In this document: piece after piece, positions 36,119 through 44,763 of the stretch | How positions within the stretch are numbered: position 1 is the first letter of the stretch | How the letters are laid out: each line of letters opens with the position of its first letter | Assembly: GCA_965230625.1 (NCBI GenBank) | Contig: CBDDLL010000002.1 | Span: forward strand, 992,001-1,056,000 | Direction: 5' to 3' | DNA: 64,000 nt | Origin: Saccharicrinis sp965230625 | GTDB lineage: Bacteria > Bacteroidota > Bacteroidia > Bacteroidales > Marinilabiliaceae | The notes under the pieces: generated by a model | Seen by the model: the letters and a program-made list of their open reading frames with translations, nothing else | Told to the model about the DNA's origin: nothing | Database searches by the model: none | Program-made: the position numbers and the translations under genes

Positions 36119-37312
36119 CTATTTCTCATCAGCTCCTATATCAGATTTTCCCGTAAGCCTTTCGTTGCCATCAATATCTGTTATAACATCCTCTAAATCT
36201 TCAGCAGCATCAATAATATCAGTTGAAGAAGAAGTTAAATGCAAATCACCATTTTTAGCATCGGTAAACCAGGATTCTTGTGCAGTAGTATAGTTATTGG
36301 ATAAAAAAGCATTTGCATTATCTCGTTTCTTAATGTTCTTATTAGTAAGATTGTTTATTATTTCACAATCAGTTGTAGATGAGAATCGATATTCGATAGA
36401 ATTAGGATAATCAGAACCAATAAAAATTGAATTGTTATATACTTTAACATCGGTAGCATTGCATAAATAAATACCAACATCCCTTGTTACATATAACATA
36501 TTATTTCGAATTATTCCTCCTTTTTGAGGTGAATTGTCAAAACCAAGCATTATACCTCTGTCACAATTTATAAATACATTATTTTCAATCAAAGTACTTT
36601 CCGAATTATTCCAAAAATGTATTCCTCCTTCACTCAAAGCATTTTCCGGACTATAAATATTCTTAAAAGTACAGTTGCTTACACGCCAATTAAGTCCATG
36701 ATGTATATCAATACCTCCACAATAGTAATAATATGAATGACCAGCAGTATATTCAAACAAGCAGTTTTCCACGATACCATTATCAGTGTGATTTTCGGGT
36801 TTATTTTTATCAAATGAACCTTTAATCATCTGTTGTCTGATATTATAAAACCTTACGTTCTGAACATATATATTGTCAGCATCCTTTTCTCCATGAACCT
36901 GTATGCCATGATATTTAACCTCACCAATAGTAAGATCCTTAACTGCGAAATTATTACCAGTTACACTAAAAATAAATCCAACTGAGCCATTCATACCGTT
37001 ACCTTTTAAAATAACTTTATCTCTGTTTTCTGATTCACTTCTGTAAATCAGGTTATTTCCCGTTAACCAAAGGCGATCTCTTAGTTCATAAGTTCCATCT
37101 TTAATAATTACTACTTTATTCCCTTCTTTTGTAGATTGGACAGTATGCATTAACTCATCTACATTACTAACCCAAATTGTATCTCTACCTTCATCCATTG
37201 GAAAATCTGATTCCATAAAAGAATCCTTGTTATCATTAGGTGAATTATTTTCTTTTTCGCATGAGAAAAGTACTATGCAAAACAGCAATAGTAATAAGTT
37301 GTGTATTTTCAT
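36119..37312 (-). CDS. Lipoprotein with right-handed parallel beta-helix, lyase-like
   Basis: Start at the ATG at 37312 (397 residues), which gives a proper lipoprotein signal (MKIHNLLLLLFCIVLFSC) with the lipobox cysteine at residue 18; the 26-residue extension upstream does not. The body is a parallel beta-helix of repeated N-x-x-F/V-x-N turns (GIVENCLFEYTAGH, NCTFKNI, IENNVFINCDRGIML), similar to polysaccharide lyase family 6 and other right-handed beta-helix proteins. The end DIDGNERLTGKSDIGADE is common in secreted beta-helix proteins. A polysaccharide-binding or cleaving role at the cell surface is likely; lyase activity is not proven by sequence. Confidence 0.8.
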   Translation of the reverse strand: MKIHNLLLLLFCIVLFSCEKENNSPNDNKDSFMESDFPMDEGRDTIWVSNVDELMHTVQSTKEGNKVVIIKDGTYELRDRLWLTGNNLIYRSESENRDKVILKGNGMNGSVGFIFSVTGNNFAVKDLTIGEVKYHGIQVHGEKDADNIYVQNVRFYNIRQQMIKGSFDKNKPENHTDNGIVENCLFEYTAGHSYYYYCGGIDIHHGLNWRVSNCTFKNIYSPENALSEGGIHFWNNSESTLIENNVFINCDRGIMLGFDNSPQKGGIIRNNMLYVTRDVGIYLCNATDVKVYNNSIFIGSDYPNSIEYRFSSTTDCEIINNLTNKNIKKRDNANAFLSNNYTTAQESWFTDAKNGDLHLTSSSTDIIDAAEDLEDVITDIDGNERLTGKSDIGADEK

Positions 37313-37504
37313 AATATAATGTGTGTGTGTTAGTTTAAGCTTTATAACGTAAAAAATAACATTTAAGTTTATAGAATACTTAATTATCATTCAAGTTGTA
37401 ATGACTGCTATTAAAATAAAAAGTAATAATATGATGTATAAATGAGTTTTTTGATTTTATGATCAATAAAAAATGATAACGAAATAATAGTTGTTTTAAT
37501 TCGG

Positions 37505-38101
37505 TTAATTTAGTACCGTGGGATCATTTAGTTTTAAAACACTATCGATCATATTAGTTAGCTCATTAAATTTTGAAGGCATAGGTGTTTGTTTTGTAAT
37601 AATGTTACCTTCATCCGAAATCAACATGTATTTAGGAACAATAGTATATGTTACATTACCATTATATTTGGATTCCCATAAATTATTCTCATATCCGTAT
37701 GGTAAATTGATATGATACCCCCTCAAATTATAATTTTTTATTGTCTTCTTCCAATTATATTTATCGTTATACTTCCCTATGCTATCAACTGTATATAAAA
37801 AAACTAGATTTGTATCTTTATATCTTTCTACCAAGTCATTCATTGCTATAAGATCATTTCGATATTCATCCCAATCACCTCTTAAATTAAGTGCAGTAAA
37901 AACATATTTATCCTTTAATTCAGGTAATTTAAACAACTCTAAATAATCTTTATGATGACTCCCTTTAAAATCGATGAATATTATTTCATCATTTCCGTTG
38001 AATGTTTTGTAATAGACCCTATCAACTAACTCATAAAGTATAAATATTGCCCCTACTACAGTTATTAGTCGAATTAATCTATTCTTTAGTTTATCTATCA
38101 T
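37505..38101 (-). CDS. Membrane-anchored thioredoxin-fold-like protein without CxxC
   Basis: A 198-residue protein with an N-terminal membrane helix (about 10-25, LITVVGAIFILYELV) and a soluble domain. The order of elements (IIFIDFKGSHHKDYLEL, then NLVFLYTVDS, and the late TIVPKYMLISDEGNIIT) resembles TlpA-type thioredoxin folds, including the cis-proline region P near residue 166. There is no C-x-x-C pair, so a disulfide reductase function is unlikely. It is followed downstream by a beta-helix lipoprotein on the same strand, with about 190 bases between. Fold assignment by pattern only. Confidence 0.55.
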   Translation of the reverse strand: MIDKLKNRLIRLITVVGAIFILYELVDRVYYKTFNGNDEIIFIDFKGSHHKDYLELFKLPELKDKYVFTALNLRGDWDEYRNDLIAMNDLVERYKDTNLVFLYTVDSIGKYNDKYNWKKTIKNYNLRGYHINLPYGYENNLWESKYNGNVTYTIVPKYMLISDEGNIITKQTPMPSKFNELTNMIDSVLKLNDPTVLN

Positions 38102-38150
38102 TACTAATTAAATGTTTGTCAATGTCTTCGCACGAATGCTACACAACTAA

Positions 38151-38275
38151 AGTAACAGGTAATAAATCTGTTAAATCCAATAGCTTTATTAGATTTGTAT
38201 TTTTCTCACATTCAGTCACTACACTGCCAGACTCTTAACATTCGACTTTATTACCTTTTGAACTCGCTACTACTT
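38151..38275. repeat. Dispersed intergenic repeat, copy A
   Basis: About 125 bases that resemble 41337-41475 in the same order: TAACAGGTAATAAA, TCTGT(T/C)AAA, ATTTGTATTTT, ACATTC, TTCGACTTTA, and GAACTC(G/A)CTACTA. Copy A runs into the end of the macrodomain gene and supplies its last codons and stop; copy B ends at the stop of the peptide-transporter gene. Confidence 0.6.
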
Positions 38276-38775
38276 AATAACTCTCTATATAAAGAATAAT
38301 TCTCATCATCAAAACACACGAAAATGACTTTTTCAATTCCAGAAAGAGAGATCTCTTTAACAGTTTTAATTGCAATTTGAGCTGCTTCTTTTTTAGGGTA
38401 ACCATAAACACCTGTTGATATGTTTGGAAAAGCAATTGTTTTAACTCCATTTTCAGAAGCGAGTTTAAGGGAATTTGTATAACAATTCGCTAATTTCTCC
38501 GGTTCGCCATGGCTTCCGTCATTAAAAACCGGACCAACAGTATGAATAACATGTTTAGTAGGCATATTACCAGCTGTTGTTATAACTGCTTCTCCTGTAG
38601 GACAACCTCCTTGTCGATTTCGGATTTTAACGCACTCATCTAATATAGTTTTACCTCCTGCTCTATGAATAGCACCATCGACCCCTCCTCCACCGAACAA
38701 ACTTGTATTAGCTGCATTTACAATTGCATCCACTTCTTGTTTAGTGATATCTCCTTTAATGAGTTTTATTTCCAT
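38251..38775 (-). CDS. Macrodomain protein, ADP-ribose-processing type
   Basis: A 174-residue single macrodomain of the MacroD/YmdB type. It has VDAIVNAANTSLFGGGGVDG with the catalytic Asn-Ala-Ala-Asn and glycine loop, then GEAVITTAGNMPTKHVIHTV and ISTGVYGYP. These bind ADP-ribose; family members hydrolyse O-acetyl-ADP-ribose or remove ADP-ribose from acidic protein residues. It is the last of five closely spaced minus-strand genes. The last codons lie in a dispersed repeat, so the C-terminal few residues (SSSEFKR) may be recently acquired. Confidence 0.93.
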   Translation of the reverse strand: MEIKLIKGDITKQEVDAIVNAANTSLFGGGGVDGAIHRAGGKTILDECVKIRNRQGGCPTGEAVITTAGNMPTKHVIHTVGPVFNDGSHGEPEKLANCYTNSLKLASENGVKTIAFPNISTGVYGYPKKEAAQIAIKTVKEISLSGIEKVIFVCFDDENYSLYRELLSSSEFKR

Positions 38776-38822
38776 AACACCTCGGTTTTACCTTTATTTC
38801 AACTTAAATATCATACTAAAAC

Positions 38823-39470
38823 CTAATTGAACACTGCTAGAAATACTTTTTCCCATGAATCCCTGCTTAAGAGTGTATAGAAAAAGAAAGCACCAACCCA
38901 TCCATGATAAATTCCCATTACTATTAAATTTCTTCCTTTTAAATAAAGATGCGTATAAACCAAAGCCAATAAAAATGTACCAATAATAAGCAAACCATAA
39001 GGATAGTGTACTATTGCAAAAGAGATAGCTGTTGCCATAATTATTATCCAAATAGGATATGCCACCCCATTCATGTCTTTCAGGTTACGAGCAAATATGC
39101 CTATCATAATAAATTGTTGAATAATACCCCAAATTGGATACAGTAGTAAAATAGGTAGAATATTTATGCTTAAAACGCTAGTATTTATCCATCTTCCTAC
39201 TACAACAAATAAAACAACAGTAATTATAGCAAAAGGTAGTATTTCTATAAAAGTCTTATTAAAGTTAAGCTTTGTTAATCCCCAATACTTCAGTATACTT
39301 TTATCTTTCCTAAGCCTAACAAATACATACAAAATCCAAAAAACACAGGCAACTGTCATAAATGCTAATCTAACATTAAGCCAATCCATAAAAATAAATT
39401 TACCTACTCCGGTAATTATTACGGCTAGTATCTCAAATATTCTTCTCTTATTAGAAATTGATGAATTCAT
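38823..39470 (-). CDS. CPBP-like membrane protein with altered first motif
   Basis: A 215-residue protein of about six to seven membrane helices. The CPBP/Abi family normally has E-E-x-x-x-R, F-x-x-x-H and H-x-x-x-N/B motifs. Here the first is Q118-Q119-FIMIG (both glutamates and the arginine missing), the second is FAIVH, and the third is H-G-W-V-G. Two of the metal-site histidines remain. Peptidase activity is therefore doubtful. The gene lies 5 bases after the SanA-like gene and 47 bases before the macrodomain gene, in one operon. Confidence 0.7.
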   Translation of the reverse strand: MNSSISNKRRIFEILAVIITGVGKFIFMDWLNVRLAFMTVACVFWILYVFVRLRKDKSILKYWGLTKLNFNKTFIEILPFAIITVVLFVVVGRWINTSVLSINILPILLLYPIWGIIQQFIMIGIFARNLKDMNGVAYPIWIIIMATAISFAIVHYPYGLLIIGTFLLALVYTHLYLKGRNLIVMGIYHGWVGAFFFYTLLSRDSWEKVFLAVFN

Positions 39471-39475
39471 AATTG

Positions 39476-40117
39476 TTATTGAACTTTAATCTTTTCACCT
39501 AAATATTTTGGTTGTATGTTAAACAGAATGTCCATCATCATTTTAACTCTTGCTAACTTCTCTCTTATCATTACTTTCAATCCATATCTTTTACTCACAT
39601 CCTTAGCATTGAATCCAACTGCCTTAATATCTTTATTTTCTGCTATAAATACTGCTCGTTGATTATGGAATCGTTGCGAAATAACTGTAATACTCTCTTG
39701 TCCAAATATCATTTTGCATCTTACAACTGAATCTAATGTTCTGAAACCCGCATAATCTAGGTATATTCTGCTTTCAGGTATTCCTTCACTTATTAGATCC
39801 TCTTTTATTGTAGTTGGCTCATCATATTCTTTCCTTGAGTTATCTCCACTTACCAAAACATATTCAATTTTACCGGCTTTATAAAGCTCAACGGCAGCTT
39901 GTATGCGGTACTTATAGTATAAATTAATATAACCATTGGATAAATATTTCCCTGTACCTAAAAACAAGCCCACTTTATTAGAAGGGACCTGTTCAACACT
40001 TGAATATATTTTGGTATTAGTTATTTTCTCAACCCACCAGTTAGAAATAACTATACCTGCTATCATTAAAATCAATAAAAGAACAGTTACTTTTAATAAT
40101 CTTCTATACTTACTCAT
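39476..40117 (-). CDS. sanA: SanA/YdcF-like DUF218 membrane protein
   Basis: A 213-residue protein with one N-terminal membrane helix (about 8-27, VTVLLLILMIAGIVISNWWV) and a periplasmic DUF218 domain. Characteristic parts are VGLFLGTGKYLSNGYINLYY, YRIQAAVELYKAGKIEYVLV, SGDNSRKEYDEPTTIKEDLI, and SQRFHNQRAVFIA. SanA of enteric bacteria affects envelope permeability to vancomycin at high temperature; the molecular activity is not known. Family match is good, the gene symbol is by similarity only. It sits between the TfoX-C and CPBP-like genes. Confidence 0.8.
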   Translation of the reverse strand: MSKYRRLLKVTVLLLILMIAGIVISNWWVEKITNTKIYSSVEQVPSNKVGLFLGTGKYLSNGYINLYYKYRIQAAVELYKAGKIEYVLVSGDNSRKEYDEPTTIKEDLISEGIPESRIYLDYAGFRTLDSVVRCKMIFGQESITVISQRFHNQRAVFIAENKDIKAVGFNAKDVSKRYGLKVMIREKLARVKMMMDILFNIQPKYLGEKIKVQ

Positions 40118-40150
40118 ATCCTATTGCTAATTAAACGATCTAATAGTTAA

Positions 40151-40411
40151 TCAAACCTTCATTATTTTTAAAAAATCTTTTAACTCCTGCTTTTTCCTTG
40201 TATCCAAATCATGCCATCTAATTCCCTGTATAGCACCCTCAAGAGCATAAAGCATATTTATACACACGCCACTATTTTCAAGAGTAGATATTTTAATAAT
40301 AGCATTTTCACTACCTATTTGCTTCAATTCCTCTTCTGTTCTTATTCCAATAGAATTCAACTTTACTGCAAGAGTCTTTCCTATGTTAGGCAAATCTGTT
40401 AAGTCACTCAT
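40151..40411 (-). CDS. TfoX C-terminal domain (helix-hairpin-helix) protein
   Basis: An 86-residue protein comprising only the TfoX/Sxy C-terminal domain: LTDLPNIGKTLAVKLNSIGI (a helix-hairpin-helix), then LYALEGAIQGIRWHDL. The catalytic-looking N-terminal TfoX domain of competence regulators is absent, so competence control is not implied. Stand-alone copies are common in Bacteroidota. It lies 33 bases before the SanA-like gene and 53 bases after a YcxB-like gene. Confidence 0.85.
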   Translation of the reverse strand: MSDLTDLPNIGKTLAVKLNSIGIRTEEELKQIGSENAIIKISTLENSGVCINMLYALEGAIQGIRWHDLDTRKKQELKDFLKIMKV

Positions 40412-40464
40412 TTATAAAATATTTTTTATTTCAGTTTGATTTTAAGTTAAATGAATAGTCTTTA

Positions 40465-41007
40465 TCACCAGCTCCAATCAAGTTCCTTATTATGTTTTAT
40501 TTTATGGTCTGTTTTTAACTTTTCGATAATTTGCTGTAGTGTATTTTCGTTTTCATTTTTTGTTTTTGGTAAGATCAGTGAGTCTCCTGTAATTAGTTTC
40601 AAGAAATAGTAATCTTTAACTTCATTTATTTGTTCCAAACCAGATATTTTAATTTTTGCCTCTCCTACAGAATCCAATGTTTCAACAAATTCATCATTAA
40701 ATTCAATAGAAATCTTCATATCATACCTATAAGACAAGTTTTCGTCTATATATTTTATAAAATGACGATAGTACCTTTTCTTAATATATGGTTTGGAGAG
40801 AAAAAACCATAGTATCGCTACAATAAAAAATGCGATACCCAACTCTACATTGCCAGTCGCAATTATAACTAAACCACAAACAGAATAAATAATTGGTATT
40901 CTTATACGGGATTTTTTGATATTCTTTTGAACAGTTGTAGATTTTGATGCAGTATACAACTGATAATTAAGAAAATCTTCTTTGCTAAGTACATACTGAA
41001 ATAACAT
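40465..41007 (-). CDS. YcxB-like membrane protein
   Basis: A 180-residue protein with two adjacent membrane helices (about 50-85, IPIIYSVCGLVIIATGNVEL and IAFFIVAILWFFL) followed by a soluble strand-rich part (VETLDSVGEAKIKISGLEQI, LITGDSLILPK) of the YcxB type. Function is unknown in the family. It is the first of the five-gene run ending with the macrodomain gene; about 460 bases of non-coding DNA lie upstream of it. Confidence 0.75.
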   Translation of the reverse strand: MLFQYVLSKEDFLNYQLYTASKSTTVQKNIKKSRIRIPIIYSVCGLVIIATGNVELGIAFFIVAILWFFLSKPYIKKRYYRHFIKYIDENLSYRYDMKISIEFNDEFVETLDSVGEAKIKISGLEQINEVKDYYFLKLITGDSLILPKTKNENENTLQQIIEKLKTDHKIKHNKELDWSW

Positions 41008-41217
41008 ACTAAAAAGGATTAAACTAGATTCAAATAAGGAAGAATTTTTTAAATATTACAACTAATGCCGAAAAACTTAATTGCCTTTTTAGATCTAAAC
41101 TAGCTTTGGAAGATTCCATCTTTATTAGTGTTAAAGTTTGAATATAGTATATATGATTTTGAATCAAAAATAGAAAAATCAATACACCCATCTATCACTT
41201 TTTCAAATTATTAACAA

Positions 41218-41256
41218 AAAAGCCCGATATTTTTGTATCGAGCTTTTCTATTTTTT
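41218..41256 (-). terminator. Intrinsic terminator downstream of the peptide transporter
   Basis: Hairpin AAAAGC-C-CGATA / TATCG-A-GCTTTT with a TTTTTG loop and one mismatch. On the minus strand it is followed by a T-run, fitting the end of the transcript that starts with the peptide-transporter gene; a T-run on the other side makes it possibly bidirectional. Confidence 0.75.
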
Positions 41257-41336
41257 ATACTACACTCTGACTAAACAGTCTTAGCCTAATGTATTTTATT
41301 GTATCAATAACTAATCACTAGTATGGTGTTCAAAAA

Positions 41337-41475
41337 AATAACAGGTAATAAAGTCTGTCAAACCCAACCGAGATAATTTGTTTGTATTTTACTTACATTC
41401 TGTGTTCTAAGTTGACATCTTACTTGGTTCGACTTTAACCTTTCAACTTTATTACTTTATGAACTCACTACTAGT
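41337..41475. repeat. Dispersed intergenic repeat, copy B
   Basis: Counterpart of 38151-38275 in the same orientation, starting TAACAGGTAATAAAG and ending GAACTCACTACTAG at the transporter stop. It carries AACCTTTCAACTTTATTACT, whose reverse complement resembles the A-rich run AAGTTAAAAGTTAAAGGTTG at 43189-43208 on the other side of the transporter gene. Confidence 0.6.
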
Positions 41476-43180
41476 CAACATACTCATTATATACTCTTTT
41501 TAACCAAGGCATTAAAAATAAGATAATTAAAAATGCTCCTGCAGTTAATAAAGCATTGGTCAAGAAGAAGTATGATTTCTTTTCGAATACATCCCATAAT
41601 CCTGAAAGCACACCAGATAATTTATTTCCGATAGCAGTACTTAAAAACCATCCGCCCATCATCAAAGCTGCAATACGTTTAGGTGCTAATTTACTTACTA
41701 ATGATAATCCCATAGGACTTAAACAAAGCTCACCAACTGTAATAACTCCATAAACACCAAAGAGCCAAGCAACTGACGCCTTATCCAATCCATTACTTGA
41801 AACAATAGCTGCTACTACCATTACCAACCAAGATAAGGCAGAGATTAACATACCCCAAGCAATCTTTCCTGGAGTAGTTGGTTCCTTTTTACGACGACGA
41901 AGCCACCCAAATACACCAACTACCAACGGAGTAAGCATTACAACAAATCCAGGATTTATTGAGGCTTGTAGTTCAGTTGGCCATAAATTGACTTTACCTC
42001 CTTCTGATTTTTGTGCCTCGGTAAGAGATTCCCATTCTTCATTCGTTAAATCCGCTGGTTTACCATCTATATTCGCCTTAGGTAATTCTTTATTATAATT
42101 ATCAAAATAAGGATTAGGACCTTGTTTTGTTCCTAAATCCTCACCATGCAATCCTTGTAATTTAATCTCTCTAGGTAGGGTTGATACTTCTTCTGTCTTG
42201 GCAATTGAATTAATTACAGTTTCAGTTATACCTGATACTTCTCTGTCGGTATTATTCTTTGCCCAATATGTTAATGCCGATCCATTTTGATGAAAAACAG
42301 CCCAAAAAATAATTACAACTCCAAATACGGCTAGTAGTGCAGCGATAGGTTCTCGTTCTGTTTTTTTGTCGGCAGTTTTCCACGTTGTAAAAAAGAAACC
42401 AACTACAGGTATACAGAAAAATATAAACGCATCTGTTGAATCTCCACCAAACATGGAACCTGGAATAAACCAACCAATAGCAGCAGCCGCAAATGCAGGT
42501 AAAAATAATGCAGTAAAAAGACGCCCCATTGAAATATCACTTGGTCGTTTTGGAGAAATTTTATCAGCTTCTTTAATATCTGGTACTCTTGCTAGTCCTA
42601 CCAAGAACCAAACAACACCTATTAACATACCAACACCGGCAGCTGCAAAAGCCCAGCCCCATCCATAAGTTAATCTTAAATATGCTGCAACAAAATTACA
42701 AACAAAGGCACCAATGTTAATTCCCATGTAAAAAATATTATACCCAGAATCTTTTAGAGATTCAAATTCTGGTTTTTCATATAGTTTACCTAATAAAACA
42801 GATACATTTGGCTTAAACATTCCATTACCTAAAATAATGAGTAATAAGGAAATATAAAATGCCCCCATAGAATCCGGTATAGCTAAACCAATATAACCCG
42901 AAGCCATTAATACTCCACCTATTAGTATAGATTTCCTATAACCAAGAATCCTATCAGCTATTAAACCACCGAAAAAAGGTGTTAAATAAACCAATGCAAG
43001 ATAAGTACCATAGATATCTGCAGCTTGCATATTAGTAAAACCAAGTCCTGGAAATTTTGCAGCAGTTGGTTCAATCATATAAAGGCTAAAGATCCCCAGC
43101 ATTAAATAATAACCGAATCGCTCCCACATTTCGGTAAAAAAGAGGATCATTAACCCCTTTGGATGTTTTTGTTTGGACAT
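41471..43180 (-). CDS. POT/PTR-family proton-coupled peptide transporter
   Basis: A 569-residue transporter that takes up di- and tripeptides with protons. The first helix carries TEMWERFGYYLM, the E-x-x-E-R proton-coupling motif, and IFYMGINIGAFVCNF is the family's second signature. About fourteen membrane helices are seen, with a hydrophilic insert (about 310-400) between them, as in longer Bacteroidota members. It stands alone with a terminator downstream and a proline dehydrogenase gene upstream, consistent with peptide and proline use. Substrate range cannot be read from sequence. Confidence 0.94.
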   Translation of the reverse strand: MSKQKHPKGLMILFFTEMWERFGYYLMLGIFSLYMIEPTAAKFPGLGFTNMQAADIYGTYLALVYLTPFFGGLIADRILGYRKSILIGGVLMASGYIGLAIPDSMGAFYISLLLIILGNGMFKPNVSVLLGKLYEKPEFESLKDSGYNIFYMGINIGAFVCNFVAAYLRLTYGWGWAFAAAGVGMLIGVVWFLVGLARVPDIKEADKISPKRPSDISMGRLFTALFLPAFAAAAIGWFIPGSMFGGDSTDAFIFFCIPVVGFFFTTWKTADKKTEREPIAALLAVFGVVIIFWAVFHQNGSALTYWAKNNTDREVSGITETVINSIAKTEEVSTLPREIKLQGLHGEDLGTKQGPNPYFDNYNKELPKANIDGKPADLTNEEWESLTEAQKSEGGKVNLWPTELQASINPGFVVMLTPLVVGVFGWLRRRKKEPTTPGKIAWGMLISALSWLVMVVAAIVSSNGLDKASVAWLFGVYGVITVGELCLSPMGLSLVSKLAPKRIAALMMGGWFLSTAIGNKLSGVLSGLWDVFEKKSYFFLTNALLTAGAFLIILFLMPWLKRVYNEYVD

Positions 43181-43389
43181 ATTTTTATAAGTTAAAAGTT
43201 AAAGGTTGAAAAGTTATAAAGTATGGCCTTCCTTTGCGAAAAAGCTGAATTTAACTCACAACCTATCTATAAAATTTCTTCTGACTGACGAAAATAGGAT
43301 ATTTAACAACATGTTCTAATGATTTCTGTTAGATTTGCTAAACATTTGTCCAATTGTAATATATATACGCAAAAACTATAAAAGAAAAA

Positions 43390-43417
43390 AGGGCAAGGCC
43401 ACCCCTGACCTTACCCT
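43390..43417 (-). terminator. Intrinsic terminator downstream of proline dehydrogenase
   Basis: Hairpin AGGG-C-AAGG / CCTT-A-CCCT around a ten-base loop. On the minus strand it is followed by a T-rich run (complement of AAAGAAAAA), 27 bases after the proline dehydrogenase stop. Confidence 0.7.
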
Positions 43418-43443
43418 CTCATAAACATAACCAATATATTAAC

Positions 43444-44355
43444 CTAACCTTTTACAAAAATTGATTTAATAATATGCTGAGCCATTTTTGGATTTTCCTT
43501 TAACCTTCGGGTTGAATAACCAAACCAATCCTCACCATAAGGTACATACACTCTCATTTTATGCCCTTTTCCCACAATACTATTTCTTAACTCCGGAGTA
43601 ACTCCATATAGCATCTGAAATTCATACATATCATTAGGAACCTGATACTTCTCAATTAATTTAAATGCTCCTTTTACTAAATCCTTATCATGTGTTGCAA
43701 TACCAACATACACTCCTCTAAATAGCAATAGCTCTAACAATTTCAGATAGTTCTCATTTATTTTATTACTATCTTTTATTGCAATATCTTCTGGCTCATT
43801 ATAAATTCCTTTGCATAACCTAAAATTTAATGGCGCATCAGGAGTATGTAGCCTCATTAAAGACTCAATATCCGATTCGGTGCGATTTAAATAAGCTTGG
43901 AATACTAATCCTACATTTTTAGGAAATTCTTGTTTTAAACGCTTATATAAAGTAATTTCTAAATCAACACATTTTGAATCTTCCATGTCGATTCGCACAA
44001 AATTATCGTACTTGGCAGCCAACGCAACTATAGCCCGAATATTTTCATAACATTTCTCAGGTTCAATCAACAAACCAAAACTAGTCGGCTTTAACGAGTA
44101 GTTTCCTTGAACCCTTGCGTTCTCAAAAGATTCAATTATTTGGAGATATTCATCACGATTTAGTTTAGCCTGATCCATATTCTCAATAAACTCTCCTAAT
44201 AGATCAACAGTAATGCATACATTTTTTTCATTAAGATTTCGAGAAACCCTAATGGCATCCTGTATAGATACACCTGCTATATATTTTTTGGAAAATACCC
44301 AAACAAACTTTTTAGGAAAATACGGAACTACTGAGGCTATTGCTTTGTTTATCAT
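43444..44355 (-). CDS. Monofunctional proline dehydrogenase
   Basis: A 303-residue FAD enzyme that oxidises proline to pyrroline-5-carboxylate and feeds electrons to the quinone pool. It is only the PRODH domain, without the aldehyde dehydrogenase of PutA. Motifs are VRIDMEDSKCVDLEITLYKR, FRLCKGIYNEPEDIA, YEFQMLYGV and YVPYGEDWFGYSTRRLKENP, the last with the conserved Y-x-x-R-R substrate site. About 400 bases separate it from the giant divergent gene. No P5C dehydrogenase gene is in the window. Confidence 0.95.
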   Translation of the reverse strand: MINKAIASVVPYFPKKFVWVFSKKYIAGVSIQDAIRVSRNLNEKNVCITVDLLGEFIENMDQAKLNRDEYLQIIESFENARVQGNYSLKPTSFGLLIEPEKCYENIRAIVALAAKYDNFVRIDMEDSKCVDLEITLYKRLKQEFPKNVGLVFQAYLNRTESDIESLMRLHTPDAPLNFRLCKGIYNEPEDIAIKDSNKINENYLKLLELLLFRGVYVGIATHDKDLVKGAFKLIEKYQVPNDMYEFQMLYGVTPELRNSIVGKGHKMRVYVPYGEDWFGYSTRRLKENPKMAQHIIKSIFVKG

Positions 44356-44763
44356 ATCTCACGTTTTAATTAATTCAAATCAACTTCACTGCGAATGCCT
44401 TATACACCACTACATCAACATTGAATTTTCAGGTATAAAAATCTATCTAAATCAAATTGCAAAAAATGACTATTCTCAGAAATCCCTTACAAACAGCACA
44501 ATCCTGACATAAATCATACTTTTATCCAACATCAATTAGGCATGTTTGCACAAATAACTACACGCTCATTTAGCAGATAATTAACCATTTATTCCAAATT
44601 TTTGACTACATTAATTAAAGATTCCACATATAATTATTTAGCCTATTAAAAATAAGCTTTGACATTATTATTTAATATTTTAATCATAAAAAATTAATGT
44701 TTTATCAAAACTATTTTATAAAACCTTCGTTTAAAACCATAACACAACATTAAATTAACCACG
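44356..44763. other. Intergenic region between proline dehydrogenase and the giant PKD gene
   Basis: An AT-rich divergent promoter region. I find no hairpin, repeat or exact TAnnTTTG box; the nearest, TAAGCTTTG near 44652, has one base too many in the spacer. Promoters for both flanking genes must lie here. Confidence 0.5.

Noticed and set aside
38794..39051. An 85-codon reading frame within the CPBP-like gene end
   Set aside because: It lies in another frame of the same strand over a well-supported membrane protein and shows no independent motif.
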